Source: Maratus speciosus (lineage: Eukaryota; Arthropoda; Arachnida; Araneae; Salticidae). Taken from it: 64,000 nt of DNA. A program made the position numbers and the translations under genes. The stretch lies in the NCBI GenBank assembly GCA_963932465.1, contig OZ010788.1:195798559-195862558 (forward strand), given 5' to 3'. A model generated the notes under the pieces. It searched no databases. It saw only the letters and a program-made list of their open reading frames with translations, and was not told the origin of the DNA. Of the stretch, positions 23,870-35,207 are shown one piece after another. Within the stretch, counting starts at the first letter, position 1, and each line of letters opens with the position of its first letter.

Positions 23870-24640
23870 TCTCTAATGCACATGTATCAAATTAATTCTC
23901 ACATTACGGAATGGTCGTAAAACATTACTTAAAGGACGTAAAATGCAAGTACGATAAAAGTAAAACCAACAAATCAGACATTAAACATTCTTGCGTGAAA
24001 ATATCACATTTTGTAGAGAATCTACAATTACCACGAGTCTACAATGCTTTCAGTTTTATTCGCTTAATTATGAATTATCTACAATAATGTTAATATAGTT
24101 TTAACTCTTTTCGCAGGGAATGCATAATGAGACTGTGAGATACTATTGCATGACTGGAGTGAAATAGCATCTACAAAAACATGCAAATGAACGACTCTCC
24201 ATTTTCACCTCCTGTTTATATAAAGAAGCTTTTAAAACAATGAAAGAGAATTAGTTTGTTGTGAAACATATAAACGAAGGAGCGATTGTTCGTTCAATTC
24301 TAGCACCAAAGCAGCCGATGACGTCCTGAGACGAATAGAAATTATTTTTCAAAATACGAAAGGACGTTGGATAAATGGCTTTCAAAGAATGTTTTAATTT
24401 TACGGAGCATGCAGTTTACTTCTTTTTTTTACTTTTTAAAGTCAGATTATAAGAATTCACTTATTTCCATGTTTTTCGTGGCCATTCGCTGTTATTTATC
24501 GTGAAATGTTTTTAATAAATTGGCACAGAAAGGGAAAGATATTGATAAAAGTAATTATTGTTTATCAAATTACCTTATAAAAGGTATGAGATTCAAATAT
24601 TTGATATGTAAATAAAATGGCACAGTGTATTCCTGAAATT
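23870..24640 (+). repeat. Local ~0.8 kb repeat family, copy 1
   Basis: Landmarks in order: TCACATTACGGAATGGTCG, ATCTACAATTACCACGAGTC, TTTTAACTCTTTTCGCAG, GCATGACTGGAGTGAAATAG (24148), CTTTTAAAACAATGAAAG, CTAGCACCAAAGCAGCC, AGACGAATAGAAATTATTTT and ATTATAAGAATTCACTTATTT. The same order occurs at 27565-28420, 28500-29275 and 31630-33200, and its last third at 26440-26645. No protein or terminal structure is visible. Confidence 0.75.
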
Positions 24641-24641
24641 T

Positions 24642-26033
24642 TATGTATGTTTGTGAAAATTGCAGCACCATGAAGGAATGACGCAATTGAGCTGAAAATT
24701 TCAGAAAAATGGAAAGTATAGTGTGTTATGCAAATGATTCCAATTCAGAGTCACCATACGCATGCGTGGGCTGAAATGCACTCTCTGGGCTGCTGCTGAA
24801 ACAGTATAAATAGAGGGCTGTAGAGAGAGTTGTGAATTGTCTATGGTTATTTGCTAATGGCAAACGTTCGGCGAGACGTAACTATGCTTCTTTGAACAAA
24901 GAGGGTGGCATTTCAACAACTGGCGGAACTTAAATGGTTGAGAATCACCGGCCTTCGTGGAGCAGGATTTTCCTATCGTGCAATAGCAGCTCGTGTGCAG
25001 CGTAACAGAAGCAGAGTGATGCGAATTTGGAAGCAGTGGACCGACGAGGATCGGACAACTCAGAAATCTGAGAGTGCACCCCGAACGGTGACATCAACGC
25101 GCGATGACAGGTGACACATGATCCGCATGGCGCTGACGGACCGTACAGCTAGAAAGTTGGCAGCACATTGGTCAACTGCCAGAGGTGCACACTGTCTGCA
25201 TTGTCAATTCGTCGACGTCTGCTGCACCGTGGATTGCATACAAGATCTCCTTTATACAGGATCCCCCTCCCGCAAAACCGCCTGCGGCTGTAATGTGCTC
25301 ATGAACACAGAGACTGGCATGCAGATTGGCAACAAGCTGTTTTGTCTGATGAATCCCGGTTTAATTTTGGTACCATCATGGCCGCATTCATGTTAAACGC
25401 TACTTTCTGGAGTGCATTATCCAACATCATAGTGGACGAACACTGGGATTTATGGTGCGATTTATGGATTCGATTGCGCAACATGAATGATCGCAGCTGC
25501 TACGAATTGTGGGTAATCTGAACATCATCAGGCACATCAGTGAAGTGCTCGAGCCGGAGTCATTCCTTTCCTTCAAGTCATTCCTTTGGGTATCTTTTAA
25601 CAGGATATTGCCCTCCCGCATGTTGTAATGAATGTGTAAGACTTCTTGTCAGCAATACGCATACAGCTTCTTCCGTGGACTGCGTATTTCGCCGGAAATG
25701 TCGCCCACTTATAATTTGGAGGATTTCGTTGATCGGCGCCTAGCTCTTTATCCTCCTCCTATAGCTACTTCAGATGAACTTTGTGTACGTAACAAAGACT
25801 GCTCTTCCCCAGACAGATATTCAAAATCTGTTTAACTCCATTCCACGTCGTATAGCAGCACTTATTGCAACGCGTGGTGACTACACTAAATCTGATTTGA
25901 TACACTTAATATTGCTTTTTGTTTTGAAAATGTAATAATTTGTTTGTACCAATACCAGTCGTTTACGCATTAAACTTCATTTAATTCTGATGATTTCTTC
26001 ATGGTGTTGCAATTTGTGTCACAAACATGAGTG
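24642..26033 (+). mobile_element. Tc1-like transposon with inverted ends, about 1.39 kb
   Basis: The right end, inverted, reads CACTCATGTTTGTGAC, then ATTGCAACACCATGAAG, and is followed by TA at 26034-26035. The left end near 24642 shows ATGTTTGTGAAAATTGCAGC and CACCATGAAGG, the same terminus with mutations at the outermost bases. Length and layout (short non-coding ends, one plus-strand transposase) are standard for Tc1. A TATAAATAGAGGGC segment at about 24806 upstream of the coding part may be its old promoter. Confidence 0.8.
24905..25900 (+). pseudogene. Tc1-like transposase pseudogene
   Basis: The N-terminus is well kept: 69 codons from 24905, with the paired-like helix-turn-helix (GLRGAGFSYRAIAARVQRNR, VMRIWKQWTDEDRT) ending in PRTVTSTRDDR and a stop. 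Beyond, shifted frames show STARG and a ...RRRLLHRGLHTRSPLYRIPL segment, the first catalytic block as LSDESRFNFG near 25345-25375, a TGYCPPACCNEC-like relic of the QDNARPH block near 25600 in the wrong frame, and a C-terminal block around 25740-25880 (PRRIAALIATRGDY-like in shifted frame). Several frameshifts and stops plus a missing central piece show it is inactive. Normal length would be ~330-340 residues. Confidence 0.85.
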
Positions 26034-26654
26034 TAAAAAAGGTCGATGAAAATGCAAGAAGCCCATGAATATTTACATAGAATCTAAGTCGCAGCACACT
26101 TGTTCAGTCAAAAATACATGGAAAATAGAAGTCAAAGCAAAATTTTATTTTTTTTTTCATATCTTTAACAATAAAGAAAAAAATGTCTGCACACTTATTT
26201 TAATTTGCATGAAATGTCATGGTATCACGAGAAGTAAGCATAAATGTACGCTAATTGTATTAAATATGGGGGGGGGGGGAATTTGCTGTTTACTATGGTC
26301 AATAATGTTCGATTTCCAGTGTGGTATTACTTCTTTTTTATTTATTATAAGAATTCTAAAGCATGTATATGTTTATTCAACATTTTTTTCCTGCATTTAC
26401 CAGCCTTCCCTTCGGTTTATCATTTAAAAATTAAACGGCACAGAATTAAAATTTCAAAAATACCCGCTATTCCAAAGACAACCACTCTTCTACGAATACG
26501 AATTATTTTCTAAAATAGCAGAGGGCGTAGGCAAAATAGCTTTCGAAGAAAATTTCATTTCACATGCGGTTCGATGATAATTTAAAACAATTAGCAAATT
26601 CAGATTATAAGCATTAGATTGTTTCTTGAAGTTTTTATCTAATCGCTTTTAGTA
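26034..26654 (+). repeat. Spacer with a partial copy of the local ~0.8 kb repeat (26440-26645)
   Basis: From about 26440 the sequence AAAGACAACCACTCTTCTAC, CGAATACGAATTATTTTC, GGCGTAGGCAAAATAG and AGATTATAAGCATTAGATT follows the last third of the repeat at 23870-24640. Upstream (26034-26440) is AT-rich with a ten-G run at 26269-26279. The open frames of 120 and 89 codons there do not resemble any protein. Confidence 0.55.
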
Positions 26655-27107
26655 CCGGGTGTCCTAAAAAGGACTGACTGATTTTAAAATTCAATAACTT
26701 GCAAACGGTGACAGATATTTAAAAAATTCTTGCAGGAGGTTTATGCATAAGGTCAAAAGTCTTATTACAGCGATTTTCGATTTTAGTTCGAATTACAAAC
26801 AATAGATGGCGCTGTAAGCAAAAGTCGCTAAATACAGACTCGATTTTTGGTCCTTTCTCTTATTCCATGCGGAAAAAAGAGATGGAAATGTATTATCCGG
26901 GCCACGAAGTACCAAAAATCAAGCCTGAATTGAGTGTCTATTGATCGCAGCGCCATCTATTGTTTGTAATTCGAACTAAAATTGAAAATCACTGTAAAAA
27001 AACTTTTGACCTTATGCATAACCCTCCTGCAAGAATTTTTTAAATATCTGTCACCGTTTACAAGTTATTGAATTTTAAAATCAGCCAGTCCTTTTTAGGA
27101 CACCCGG
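26655..27107. mobile_element. Foldback MITE, TA target, ~165 bp near-perfect inverted ends
   Basis: The ends CCGGGTGTCCTAAAAAGGAC and the mirrored GTCCTTTTTAGGACACCCGG lie between TA dinucleotides at 26653-26654 and 27108-27109. The arms stay almost identical for about 160-175 bp, through TTTTAAAATTCAATAACTTG, TTTAAAAAATTCTTGCAGGA and CAATAGATGGCGCTG, leaving a loop of only ~120 bp. There is no coding sequence. The good arm match suggests a comparatively recent insertion. It sits between copies of the local repeat family. Confidence 0.9.
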
Positions 27108-27564
27108 TATTATTGAACATTTCTCTGACATTCATATTCAAAGTTCAAAGTATTTAGAAGAAACAAATTATGTGTTTATGAAATTTTCATATAACTGAGA
27201 AAATTTCAAAATCTTTTTTAGTGTATAAACGGTGTCTCTGAACTTTTGTAACGAAAAGAGGAGCGCTAGTACAGAGTAAGGGGAAGAATATTAGAGGATA
27301 CATTATTAGAAGGGGGAAATATTAGACAAAAATACAGGGTTTCTTTCGGCATGCCAAATCAGAAATTTTACTCATAGCTTGAACAAGGTAGCAGATATTT
27401 CCACAATATTTTCAGCAGACTTCCTTTGCTTTGTATGAAATGTGGTGCTATTACGTAACTCGAGAAGTGCTGTAAGTTCAAAATAATTCGGTTTGCACTT
27501 CAAGCTTTCATGACAACAATCACTGGCTGAACAGAAACTGCTATTAAACATAATAGGATCGATT
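27108..27564. other. Spacer without recognised gene
   Basis: No gene. Text near 27430-27450 (CTTTGTATGAAATGTGGTGC) resembles 30805-30830 (CTTTGTGTGCAATGTGGTGA), so a diverged repeat probably extends through both places, and the 92-codon open frame at 30673-30951 is likely repeat-derived, not a gene. Confidence 0.4.
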
Positions 27565-28420
27565 CTTTATCATAATTATGTTTTATCAGTCACATTACTC
27601 CATATAAAATTCCTCAGAATTTAACATATATCTCAAAAGAATTCGAACATTATTGACACTTGTAAGATGAAGACACGGAAAAATAACTAAGTAAACGCTT
27701 TGTTGCGTGAACAAAACACATTTCATCTAAAATCTACAATTACCACAGAAACCTACAATGTTTTCAGCTTTCTTGGCTTTTTTGTGAATGATATTAAATA
27801 ATGCAACCTTGTTTTAACTCTTTTCAAGGCAAGTTCATAACGAGCTTTGAGATACTAACTATTGCATGACTGGAATGAAATAGTTTCTGCGGAAAATATA
27901 CAAATGAACGACACTCCATTTTCGCTCCGTAATTACATAAAAGAAACTTTTAAAACAATGAATGTGAATTAGTTTGTCGTAAAACACAAGCGGTGGGGGC
28001 GATCGTATATAAAACTCCAGCGCCAAATCAACTGCCAACGCCCTCAGACGAATACCAATTATTTTAGAAAATGGCATAGGGCGTTGTCAAATTGACTTGC
28101 AAAAATGTTTTGATTTTCATGAGCATACAGTTCATTATATTTTTAAAACAATTAGTAAAATGATGTTGCAAGAATTCACTTTTTTTTAAAGCTTATGTGG
28201 TTTCGTTATTTTATTTTTAAGTGTTTTTAGTAAATTGGTATTGAACTGCAAAATATTGATAAAAGTACTTACTGTTTATCAAGTTATAAAAGAAATAAGA
28301 TTTAAATTTAAGGTACGGTAAATGTTGTTACAAAGGATATTCCTGAACTTTTATACAAAAAAAGCAGTGATAATACATAACAGAACAGCAAATTACAAAA
28401 ACAGGCACTGTTCGAAAGAC
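27565..28420 (+). repeat. Local ~0.8 kb repeat family, copy 2
   Basis: It keeps the landmark order of copy 1: ATCTACAATTACCACAG (27731), TTTTAACTCTTTTCAAGG, GCATGACTGGAATGAAATAG (27864), TTTTAAAACAATGAATGTG, CTCCAGCGCCAAATCAAC, AGACGAATACCAATTATTTT and AAGAATTCACTTTTTT. The distance to the equivalent site in copy 3 is 953 bp. Confidence 0.75.
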
Positions 28421-28499
28421 AGTCCCTCTCCTAAGATTATTATATTACCGATATTTGCTTAACGTTATTTAATGATCATTAGCCGGAATTTATACCTCA

Positions 28500-29275
28500 C
28501 TATGATTTATTTTTTAGAGTAATTAATTTTATCTGACACATTGCACAACATAATGTTTCTCTGGCGCACATATCTCACTTAATTCGCACGTTACGGCAAG
28601 GTGTTAAATGCAAACACAGAAAAAGGAAAAGGAATTAAATAGACATTACATTTTTTCTTAAGTGAATAGAACACATTTCACACCAAATCTACAATTACCA
28701 TGAAATAAACAATGTTTTCAGTTTGATTGGCTTAATTGTGAAATGATATTAAATAACGTAACATTATTTTAACTCTTTTCGTGACGAATGTATAAGGAAC
28801 TTGTGAGATAGTATTTGCATGACTGGACTGAAATAGTACATGCGAAAACATATAAATGAACGACACTCCATTTTTTTTCTCCGTAAATGCATAAAAGAAA
28901 CTTTTAAAACAAGGAATGTAAATTATCTGGCTGTGAAACATAAGCGAGGGGTATGATCATGTGTGAAAGCGCGACCAACCACATATATGGTCAATTCAAG
29001 ACTTTAAAACATCACACGGAGTAGATCATCTTTACATGGCGATTGGCATAAAACGATGGACGCAACAATCACAGTGTAAAGATGATCCATTTCGTGTGAC
29101 GTTTTAAACGTCACGAACTGGCCTTGTATGTCGTTAGTCGCTGTAAAATCCTAGCACCAAAACGATCTCCGACGTCCTCAGACAAATACGAATTATTTTC
29201 CAAAATGCGATAAGGAATTGGCATGTTGGATTGTAAAGAAAATTTATTTTACATGGGAATGCATTTCATCATTAT
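28500..29275 (+). repeat. Local ~0.8 kb repeat family, copy 3, with an inserted foldback
   Basis: Same landmarks as copies 1 and 2, with GCATGACTGGACTGAAATAG at 28817. It is split at about 28968-29146 by a small foldback element. The following CTAGCACCAAAACGATC and AGACAAATACGAATTATTTT then continue the repeat. Confidence 0.75.
28968..29146. mobile_element. Small foldback MITE, ~68 bp arms
   Basis: GCGACCAACCACATATATGG at the left pairs with inverted GCGACTAACGACATACAAGG at the right. The match continues inward to ATCATCTTTACA, ending in a ~40 bp loop. Comparing the other repeat copies shows that the sequence between about 28968 and 29146 is extra. Flanks TGTGAAAG and TGTAAAAT may be a decayed 8 bp duplication, which would fit hAT, but this is weak. 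No coding sequence. Confidence 0.7.
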
Positions 29276-29280
29276 TTTAA

Positions 29281-29572
29281 CTCTTAACTGCTGTGGCAGA
29301 AACTGTTGCATAACTACTGCGAGCAGTCTCTGAGACCGCTTTGTCACGAGATGAATAAAATGCTCGGTTAAGGATACTTTTTCCATGCTAAATTTTATGC
29401 ACAGGGATATTATAATTTAAATTCACCGATTGAGTAGTCACAAGCGATAACACTAAGGCTTCAAACGAAACAAAATTTTATTAGTATCTCTTGTTAAACT
29501 GGAAATTTAAAAGTTAAACAATGAAAATTGAAAAGAGAAGTTGTATCTGAGATCGCTAACAGCAGTTAAAAA
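29281..29572. mobile_element. TTAA-flanked piggyBac-like MITE, 292 bp
   Basis: It begins CTCTTAACTGCTGTGGCAG after TTAA (29277-29280) and ends, inverted, TTTTTAACTGCTGTTAGCG before CTAA (29573-29576), a mutated TTAA. The right half, inverted, matches the left part of the split element at 38425-38630 (AACTGCTGTTAGCGRTCTCA, then CAATTTTCA-TTTAA). So this is a more compact copy of that same family. No coding sequence. Confidence 0.8.
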
Positions 29573-29583
29573 CTAAAGCATTT

Positions 29584-30640
29584 GGGTGATTTTCAAAAAG
29601 TGTCGTGTTTTACTGTCCTTTCACATTTGCACAGAAAAATAGTTAAATATCATAATATTTGCATTTTAACTATCATGTTTTTTAATGATTAATTTACAGA
29701 TGTATTATTATTTATAAAAATTTTTAAAATAAAAAAATATTCTTTTGTAGTTAAAATGTCATTACCGTAGGTTGTCCCAAAAAGCAATTTATTAGGTAAA
29801 CATTTGACTAAGTTCTATTTCAAACAGATGGTTATAATTTTTTAATACATGTTTATTCATTAAGATGCTACTAATTAAAAAAAATATTTGTTTTCATTAA
29901 TTAAACTTATCTATAATTCTTAATAATTTTTTTAAACCGTGTCCTAAGAAAGATGTCATTGCCATGCTTCTGACAAAAAGTTCATCTGGAATTTTTTAGA
30001 GGGCAGCACATGCGTTTTACCAAGGCAAAACTACTCCTTAAAAGTCAACTTGTTATTAGGTTTAGGCGAATAGAGTAAATAGTTTTAGAGTTTCAGTAAA
30101 ACAAGCAAAGACTTTAAAAATTTTGGTGAGTATTTTTTTGTTCTTCATTACCGTACCCACTTCTAAATGATAATTAAATGAACTTTTATCTCTTAATGTG
30201 CTTTTATTATATAAGAAATAGAAATCATTGCGTGGGCCAGAAGATGTAGTGGCTGCCATATATGCCTCGGGAAAAATAAAAATATTTTGCTTAATTTGTC
30301 ATTACAGTAGATGTCATTACCGTGCTCACTTACGTTATTACAAAGTTCATTAAAATTTAAAAATAAGTTTTAAAATGTTAATTAGTAATTTGGTCTCTGC
30401 TGATGCTTGTATATTAATGTTTATGAAGTAAAATAATTATTTACAAAAAATTAAAACTTTCTGATTATTTCTAAAAATTTGATTTGGACAGAGTTGGAAA
30501 ATGAGCCTTTAGTAGTTATTAAACAGTTTAAAGCTAATCGCTTTTATTATTATTATTCTTCATTTTTTCTGGTAAATTCATATTAGGTGATAAAAATATG
30601 AATAAATTTATTTTTTTCTAATTACCATGCAGGAGAAAAA
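29584..30640 (+). mobile_element. Element with reiterated TGTCATTACCGT motif
   Basis: The left end GGGTGATTTTCAAAAAGTGT resembles the start at 62973 (GGGTTATTCTCCAAAAAGTG). Motif copies start at about 29757 (173 bp in), 29954 (TGTCATTGCCATGC), 30145 (TCATTACCGTACCC), 30297 (TGTCATTACAGTAG) and 30312 (TGTCATTACCGTGC), with a weaker ATTACCATGC near 30621. Intervals are 197, 191, 152 and 15 bp. No inverted right end was found and TA does not precede the left end, so boundaries are uncertain. The frame at 30062-30259 on the minus strand is not recognised. Non-autonomous, class inferred only from similarity to the TA-flanked elements. Confidence 0.6.
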
Positions 30641-31329
30641 TAATTCAAATTTGTTTTGTTATACGGAAAATTATGGTATATAGTGCATTTCCGAATTCTT
30701 ATGCAAAAAAGAAAGTGATAGTACACAGCAGTCTAAGCTTAAGCCGAATTTCAATTCATAAGTTTAAAAAAAAAAGACGATATTGTAATGATGTACAGGC
30801 TTACTCGCTTTGTGTGCAATGTGGTGATATCACTAGGAAAGCTGCAAATGCACAGAAATTCCACCCACGGCCTTATACCCTATTCGAAATAGTGTTCGAC
30901 TTACTATACGTTATTGCCTCTCATTTTTTGCTGCAAGAATACCCGTTTTGAATTTTGCTTCTTTGAATAATATCAATTTTAAAACATTTAGCGTTAGAGA
31001 ATGCAAATGGCAACAACATAATGTTAAAAAAATAAACAAAGCTGAAATTCTACGTCAAATGTGGCAAATGAGGTGCATTCGTACTATAACCAGTTTCATA
31101 ACTATTCAGATCTTGGTGCAATAGTTGTTGCACTCTTATGAAAAAATGCGTGAATACAAAATTTCTTAGGATTATATATATTAAATTCAGTGCTACGGAA
31201 ATAATAGGATCCATCTTCAATAGGACGTAATAACCATGGCAACCTATAATCATTACCTATCATGAGATATCATTGAATTCATTATGTATCATAGGGTTTA
31301 GTAGAATGAGGAAATCTTTTATTAGTATC

Positions 31330-31555
31330 TTTTGAAGTTTTGATTTCGATTTTCATAAAATTTGAAATGACGCGACAAAATTCTGCAACGATTATATATA
31401 TTAAATTTCAAACCATTCGGTTGGGTAGTTTTTCGTTATTATTATTTAGTATTTTGCACGTATGGCTTTGCGCGGACCGACGGGCAGACAGACGGACCAG
31501 AAAACGATTATAGGTGCTACGTATTTATATAATTACGAACGCACCTAAAAATAAT
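31330..31555 (+). repeat. Dispersed repeat with GACGGGCAGACAGACGG motif
   Basis: The landmark series TTCATAAAATTTGAAATGAC, TTTCAAACCATTCGG, GGGTAGTTTTTCG, the GACAGACGG motif, AGGTGCTACGTATTTATATA and ATTACGAACGCACC is the inverted counterpart of 5030-5210. There is no coding content. Confidence 0.65.
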
Positions 31556-31629
31556 GAAAATAAAATCACTTTTCTGAGATAGGACCACGGTCAAGCGCAT
31601 CGAAAAACCGATATTTTTCATTCACGATA

Positions 31630-33200
31630 TTGTATATTCTTTATCATAATTAAAGTTTTATCTGTCACATTACACAACAGAATGTTCCTCAAAAGAACAC
31701 ATATCAAATGAATTCTCATATTACGGCAAAGTCATAAAATGCAAACACGGCAAAAGCAAAAGCAACTAAATATAACTTAAATTGTTTCTTGCGTGATTAG
31801 TGCACATTTTGTACAAAATCTACAATTACCACGGGATCTACAATGTTTTCAGTTTCACTCACTTAATTATAAAAGGTATAAAATAACGCTAACAATGTTT
31901 AAACTCTTTCCGCTGCACATGAATAACGAGCCTGTGAGATACTGTTGCATGACCGGAGAAAAATAGTTTCTGAGGGAAAACATAGAAATATATAACACTC
32001 TACTTTCATTCCGTAATTATATGAAAGGAAACTTTTAAAAGAATGAATGTGAATTAGATTGTTGAGAAATACTAGTATCTGAGGGAAAACATGGAAATAT
32101 GTAACACTCTACTTTCGTTCCGTAATTATATAAACGAAAACTTTTAGAACAATAAATGTGAATTAGATTGTTGAGAAATACTAGTATCTGAGGGAAAACA
32201 TAGAAATATATAACACTCTACTTTCGTTCCGTAATTATATAAAAGAAAACTTTTAAAACAATGAATGTGAATTAGATTGTTGAGAAATACTAATATCTGA
32301 GGGAAAACATAGAAATATATAACACTCTACTTTCGTTCCGTAACTATATATAAAAGAAAACTTTTAGAACTATGAATGTGAATTAGATTGTTGAGAAATA
32401 CTAATATCTGAGGGAAAACATAGAAATATATAACACTCTACTTTCGTTCCGTAATTATATGAAAGAAAATTTTTAAAACAATGAATGTGAATTAGATTGT
32501 TGAGAAATACTAGTATCTGAGGGAAAACATAGAAATATATAACACTCTACTTTCGTTCCGTAATTATATAAAAGAAAACATTTAAAACAATGAATGTGAA
32601 TTAGATTGTTGAGAAATACTAGTATCTGAGGGAAAACATAGAAATATATAACACTCTACTTTCGTTCCGTAATTATATAAAAGAAAACTTTTAAAACAGT
32701 GAATGTGAATTAGATTGTTGAGAAATACTAGTATCTGAGGGAAAACATAGAAATATATAACACTCTACTTTCGTTCCGTAATTATATAAAAGAAAATTTT
32801 TTAAAAGAATGAATGTGAATTAGATTGTTGTGAAATATAAGTGAAAGGGACGATCTTGCGACCAATCCTAGCGCCAAAATTAACGCAGACATCTTTGAAA
32901 CGAATTTGTTTCCAAAATGCGACAGGGCGTTGGCAAAACGGCTTGTTTTTATGTGACAAGAAGCCATGAGAAAATTTTGTTTTGTGTAACCAGGCACTTC
33001 AATAAGATTTAATTCTAAAAACAATTAATAAAATCAGATTATAAGAATTAAATTATTTCTCAAATTTTTGTGGTTAGTAGCTTTGTTATTTGTTTATCAT
33101 GATTTTTTATTAGAAGGTATGTAAATTCATAAAAATACAGATTTTATTATTTTTTTAAATACTGTGTAAGACCTTTATTAAATTTCGTTGAAAATTGTTC
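31630..33200 (+). repeat. Local ~0.8 kb repeat family, copy 4, expanded
   Basis: It has the same landmarks as the other copies (ATCTACAATTACCACGGGAT, GCATGACCGGAGAAAAATAG at 31948, CTAGCGCCAAAATTAACG, AATCAGATTATAAGAATTA). It is longer because the segment between about 31972 and 32840 is an eightfold 109 bp tandem array. Confidence 0.75.
31972..32845 (+). repeat. Eight-unit 109 bp tandem array
   Basis: The anchor CTGAGGGAAAACATAGAAAT recurs with GAGGG starting at 31972, 32081, 32190, 32299, 32410, 32519, 32628 and 32737, spacing 109 bp except one of 111. Units include TATAACACTCTACTTTCGTT, CCGTAATTATATAAAAGAAA and GTGAATTAGATTGTTGAGAA and differ by only a few bases. The corresponding part of copies 1-3 occurs once. 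Inner units are more alike than the first and last, as expected for unequal exchange. It has no spacer/repeat alternation, so it is not CRISPR-like. Confidence 0.95.
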
Positions 33201-35173
33201 TATGATATGAAACGTTCCATATTCAATATTTCTTACTCAAAATTGATTATATCTGTTCGCTGTGAACGAAAAAAATGATTCATCCAATTTTAGAAGCTTA
33301 CTTTTATTAAAAAAGGGGGAAGAGAGGTCAGAATTATTATTATTATTCCAATTTTCTGTTTAATTGTTATTTTATAATTTTCGCGCCCGGTGTTACGGGA
33401 GTGTGGCGAGTGCAAAGCCCCCCCCCCCCTCCAATTATAGAGAATCTAAATGACTTTTCTCTTAAACTTTTGAATAGAACACAAAGTCAAAAAAATTTTC
33501 TACATCTGCACACTCCCCCGAAGGAAGGTCTCTTACTTGTAAAGCCCAAAAAAGAACAGAAAAAGTTTCCATAACATTTTTGTTGAAACTTAATATTTTT
33601 AGTAAACCGAAAAGATTAATGTTTAGCAGAATGTTTTCTAGTTAACAGGAATTTTCTTGCTGATCCCTTTTAATGAGAATGCCAGGGTGGTCCGGTTAAT
33701 TATTAAAGATTTCTCGCAAATTCCTATTGAAGGTTAAAATTATTTATACAGATACATATACTGCTTACCAAATTGCCGCATAAAAGGACAAAGATTCAAA
33801 ATCTTCTATGCAGCAAATATTGTTATTTATTCAATATTCTTTAATTCAATCTTTATTGTATCTAGTTTCTGCATGTAATAACGAAATGATTATGTCATAC
33901 TTCAAAAGAGGTGGGTGGCCCACAAAGTAAGACACAGGATAACAAAGGGAAGTCAGGGGTTAACATGCTGTGACGCCATATATAAAGTACGAAAACAAGC
34001 AGGCAAGCATAATTTGAAAGCAGTATAATAAAGTTTATTTTAAAAAGTAGCTGAAGTATCTGAGATTTTAAGAATGTTTGTTTAGATAAATCAATTTCAA
34101 AATTAAACTCTGTACGGACTAATACTTGTCAACATATTTTTTCCCCTTCAGTACACGAATCCTGCGCAAATACGCTGTGTTTTTAATTTATTGAAAGCGT
34201 TAAAAATTGTTGCGTTTATACCAGTATTTAAATAAAAAATGTGACAGCCTAAATAAATATAGTCTTGACTCTTGAGAAGAAAAATCAAAGAGAAATGAAA
34301 ATTCTTGTTCTATAAATGGAAATATATTCATGGCATCCTCTTCTCTTGTAAAAGCCATTATTAACCATATATTCGTTTTAAATATCACATCATATTTTCC
34401 TGTTTTCTGTACTTACTTATAGTAATGTTCTGTGTATTATTTAACAAATATTTAAGAATGTTCGTTTTATTTCAAATATGACGCTATATTCATCTACTTT
34501 TTTTTTTACTTACTCATATTCTTTCTTGTATCCTTGTATTATTGCCAAATATTCGAAAAAGTTCGTTATACTTATTGTATGAAGTCATATTCATTTTCTT
34601 TTTAATTTTTTTCAATGACGTCATATTCACCTGATTTCTCTACTTACACATATTTATAATCCTTGTCTAATTGTCAAACATTTTCAAATGAATGCTTGCC
34701 CCAATCTGGTTTCTCTCTCGAAATTTTCGGACTGTCGCCGCCAAATTAAAAAAAATTAATTAATCATCGATGGCTGCAAAAAAAAATTGAATATTCTGAT
34801 ATTAAAAAAATCTACATTTGCTTTGAAATTTTCAAAACGATATCTTGATTAGTCTTCTTAATTTTAGCCAATTGGAGAAAATTGTCATCATTTTTACTGT
34901 CAAAAACCACTCGTTGCCATCGGCAAAAGAGAAATAATCGCTTTTTTGCCACCAAATACCTTAGCCTTTTTTTATATATCGATATATGTATTTTTATTAA
35001 GATAGTATTAGATATATTTTGCCCTCTCCTTTGAATTTCAACAACTTGAAATAAAGGCACATAAGACCTACCTCTAAAGTCGTAAAATTTATATATAGGT
35101 ACTAATATAGGTACTAAATACTTCATTATTATAGAATTTATTTTTATTATTATTAACTTAACGTATGTAACCG

Positions 35174-35207
<34 letters not shown>

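Noticed and set aside
26065..26427. 120-codon plus-strand frame as a gene
   Set aside because: It runs through a poly-G run and AT-rich sequence, and the composition looks non-coding.
30673..30951. 92-codon plus-strand frame as a gene
   Set aside because: Part of it resembles sequence at 27430-27450, so it looks like a diverged repeat, and the protein has no recognisable domain.
31972..32845. CRISPR-like array
   Set aside because: The whole 109 bp unit is repeated without unique spacers, and the setting is eukaryotic; it is an ordinary tandem repeat.
33380..33440. Helitron 3' end
   Set aside because: The sequence resembles the lead-in to Helitron ends, but the hairpin is replaced by a C-run and CTAG is missing.
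34812..35126. 104-codon minus-strand frame as a gene
   Set aside because: No recognisable motif, splice signals or neighbouring coding sequence; open frames of this size are expected by chance in so AT-rich a window. Kept only as a note in the spacer entry.
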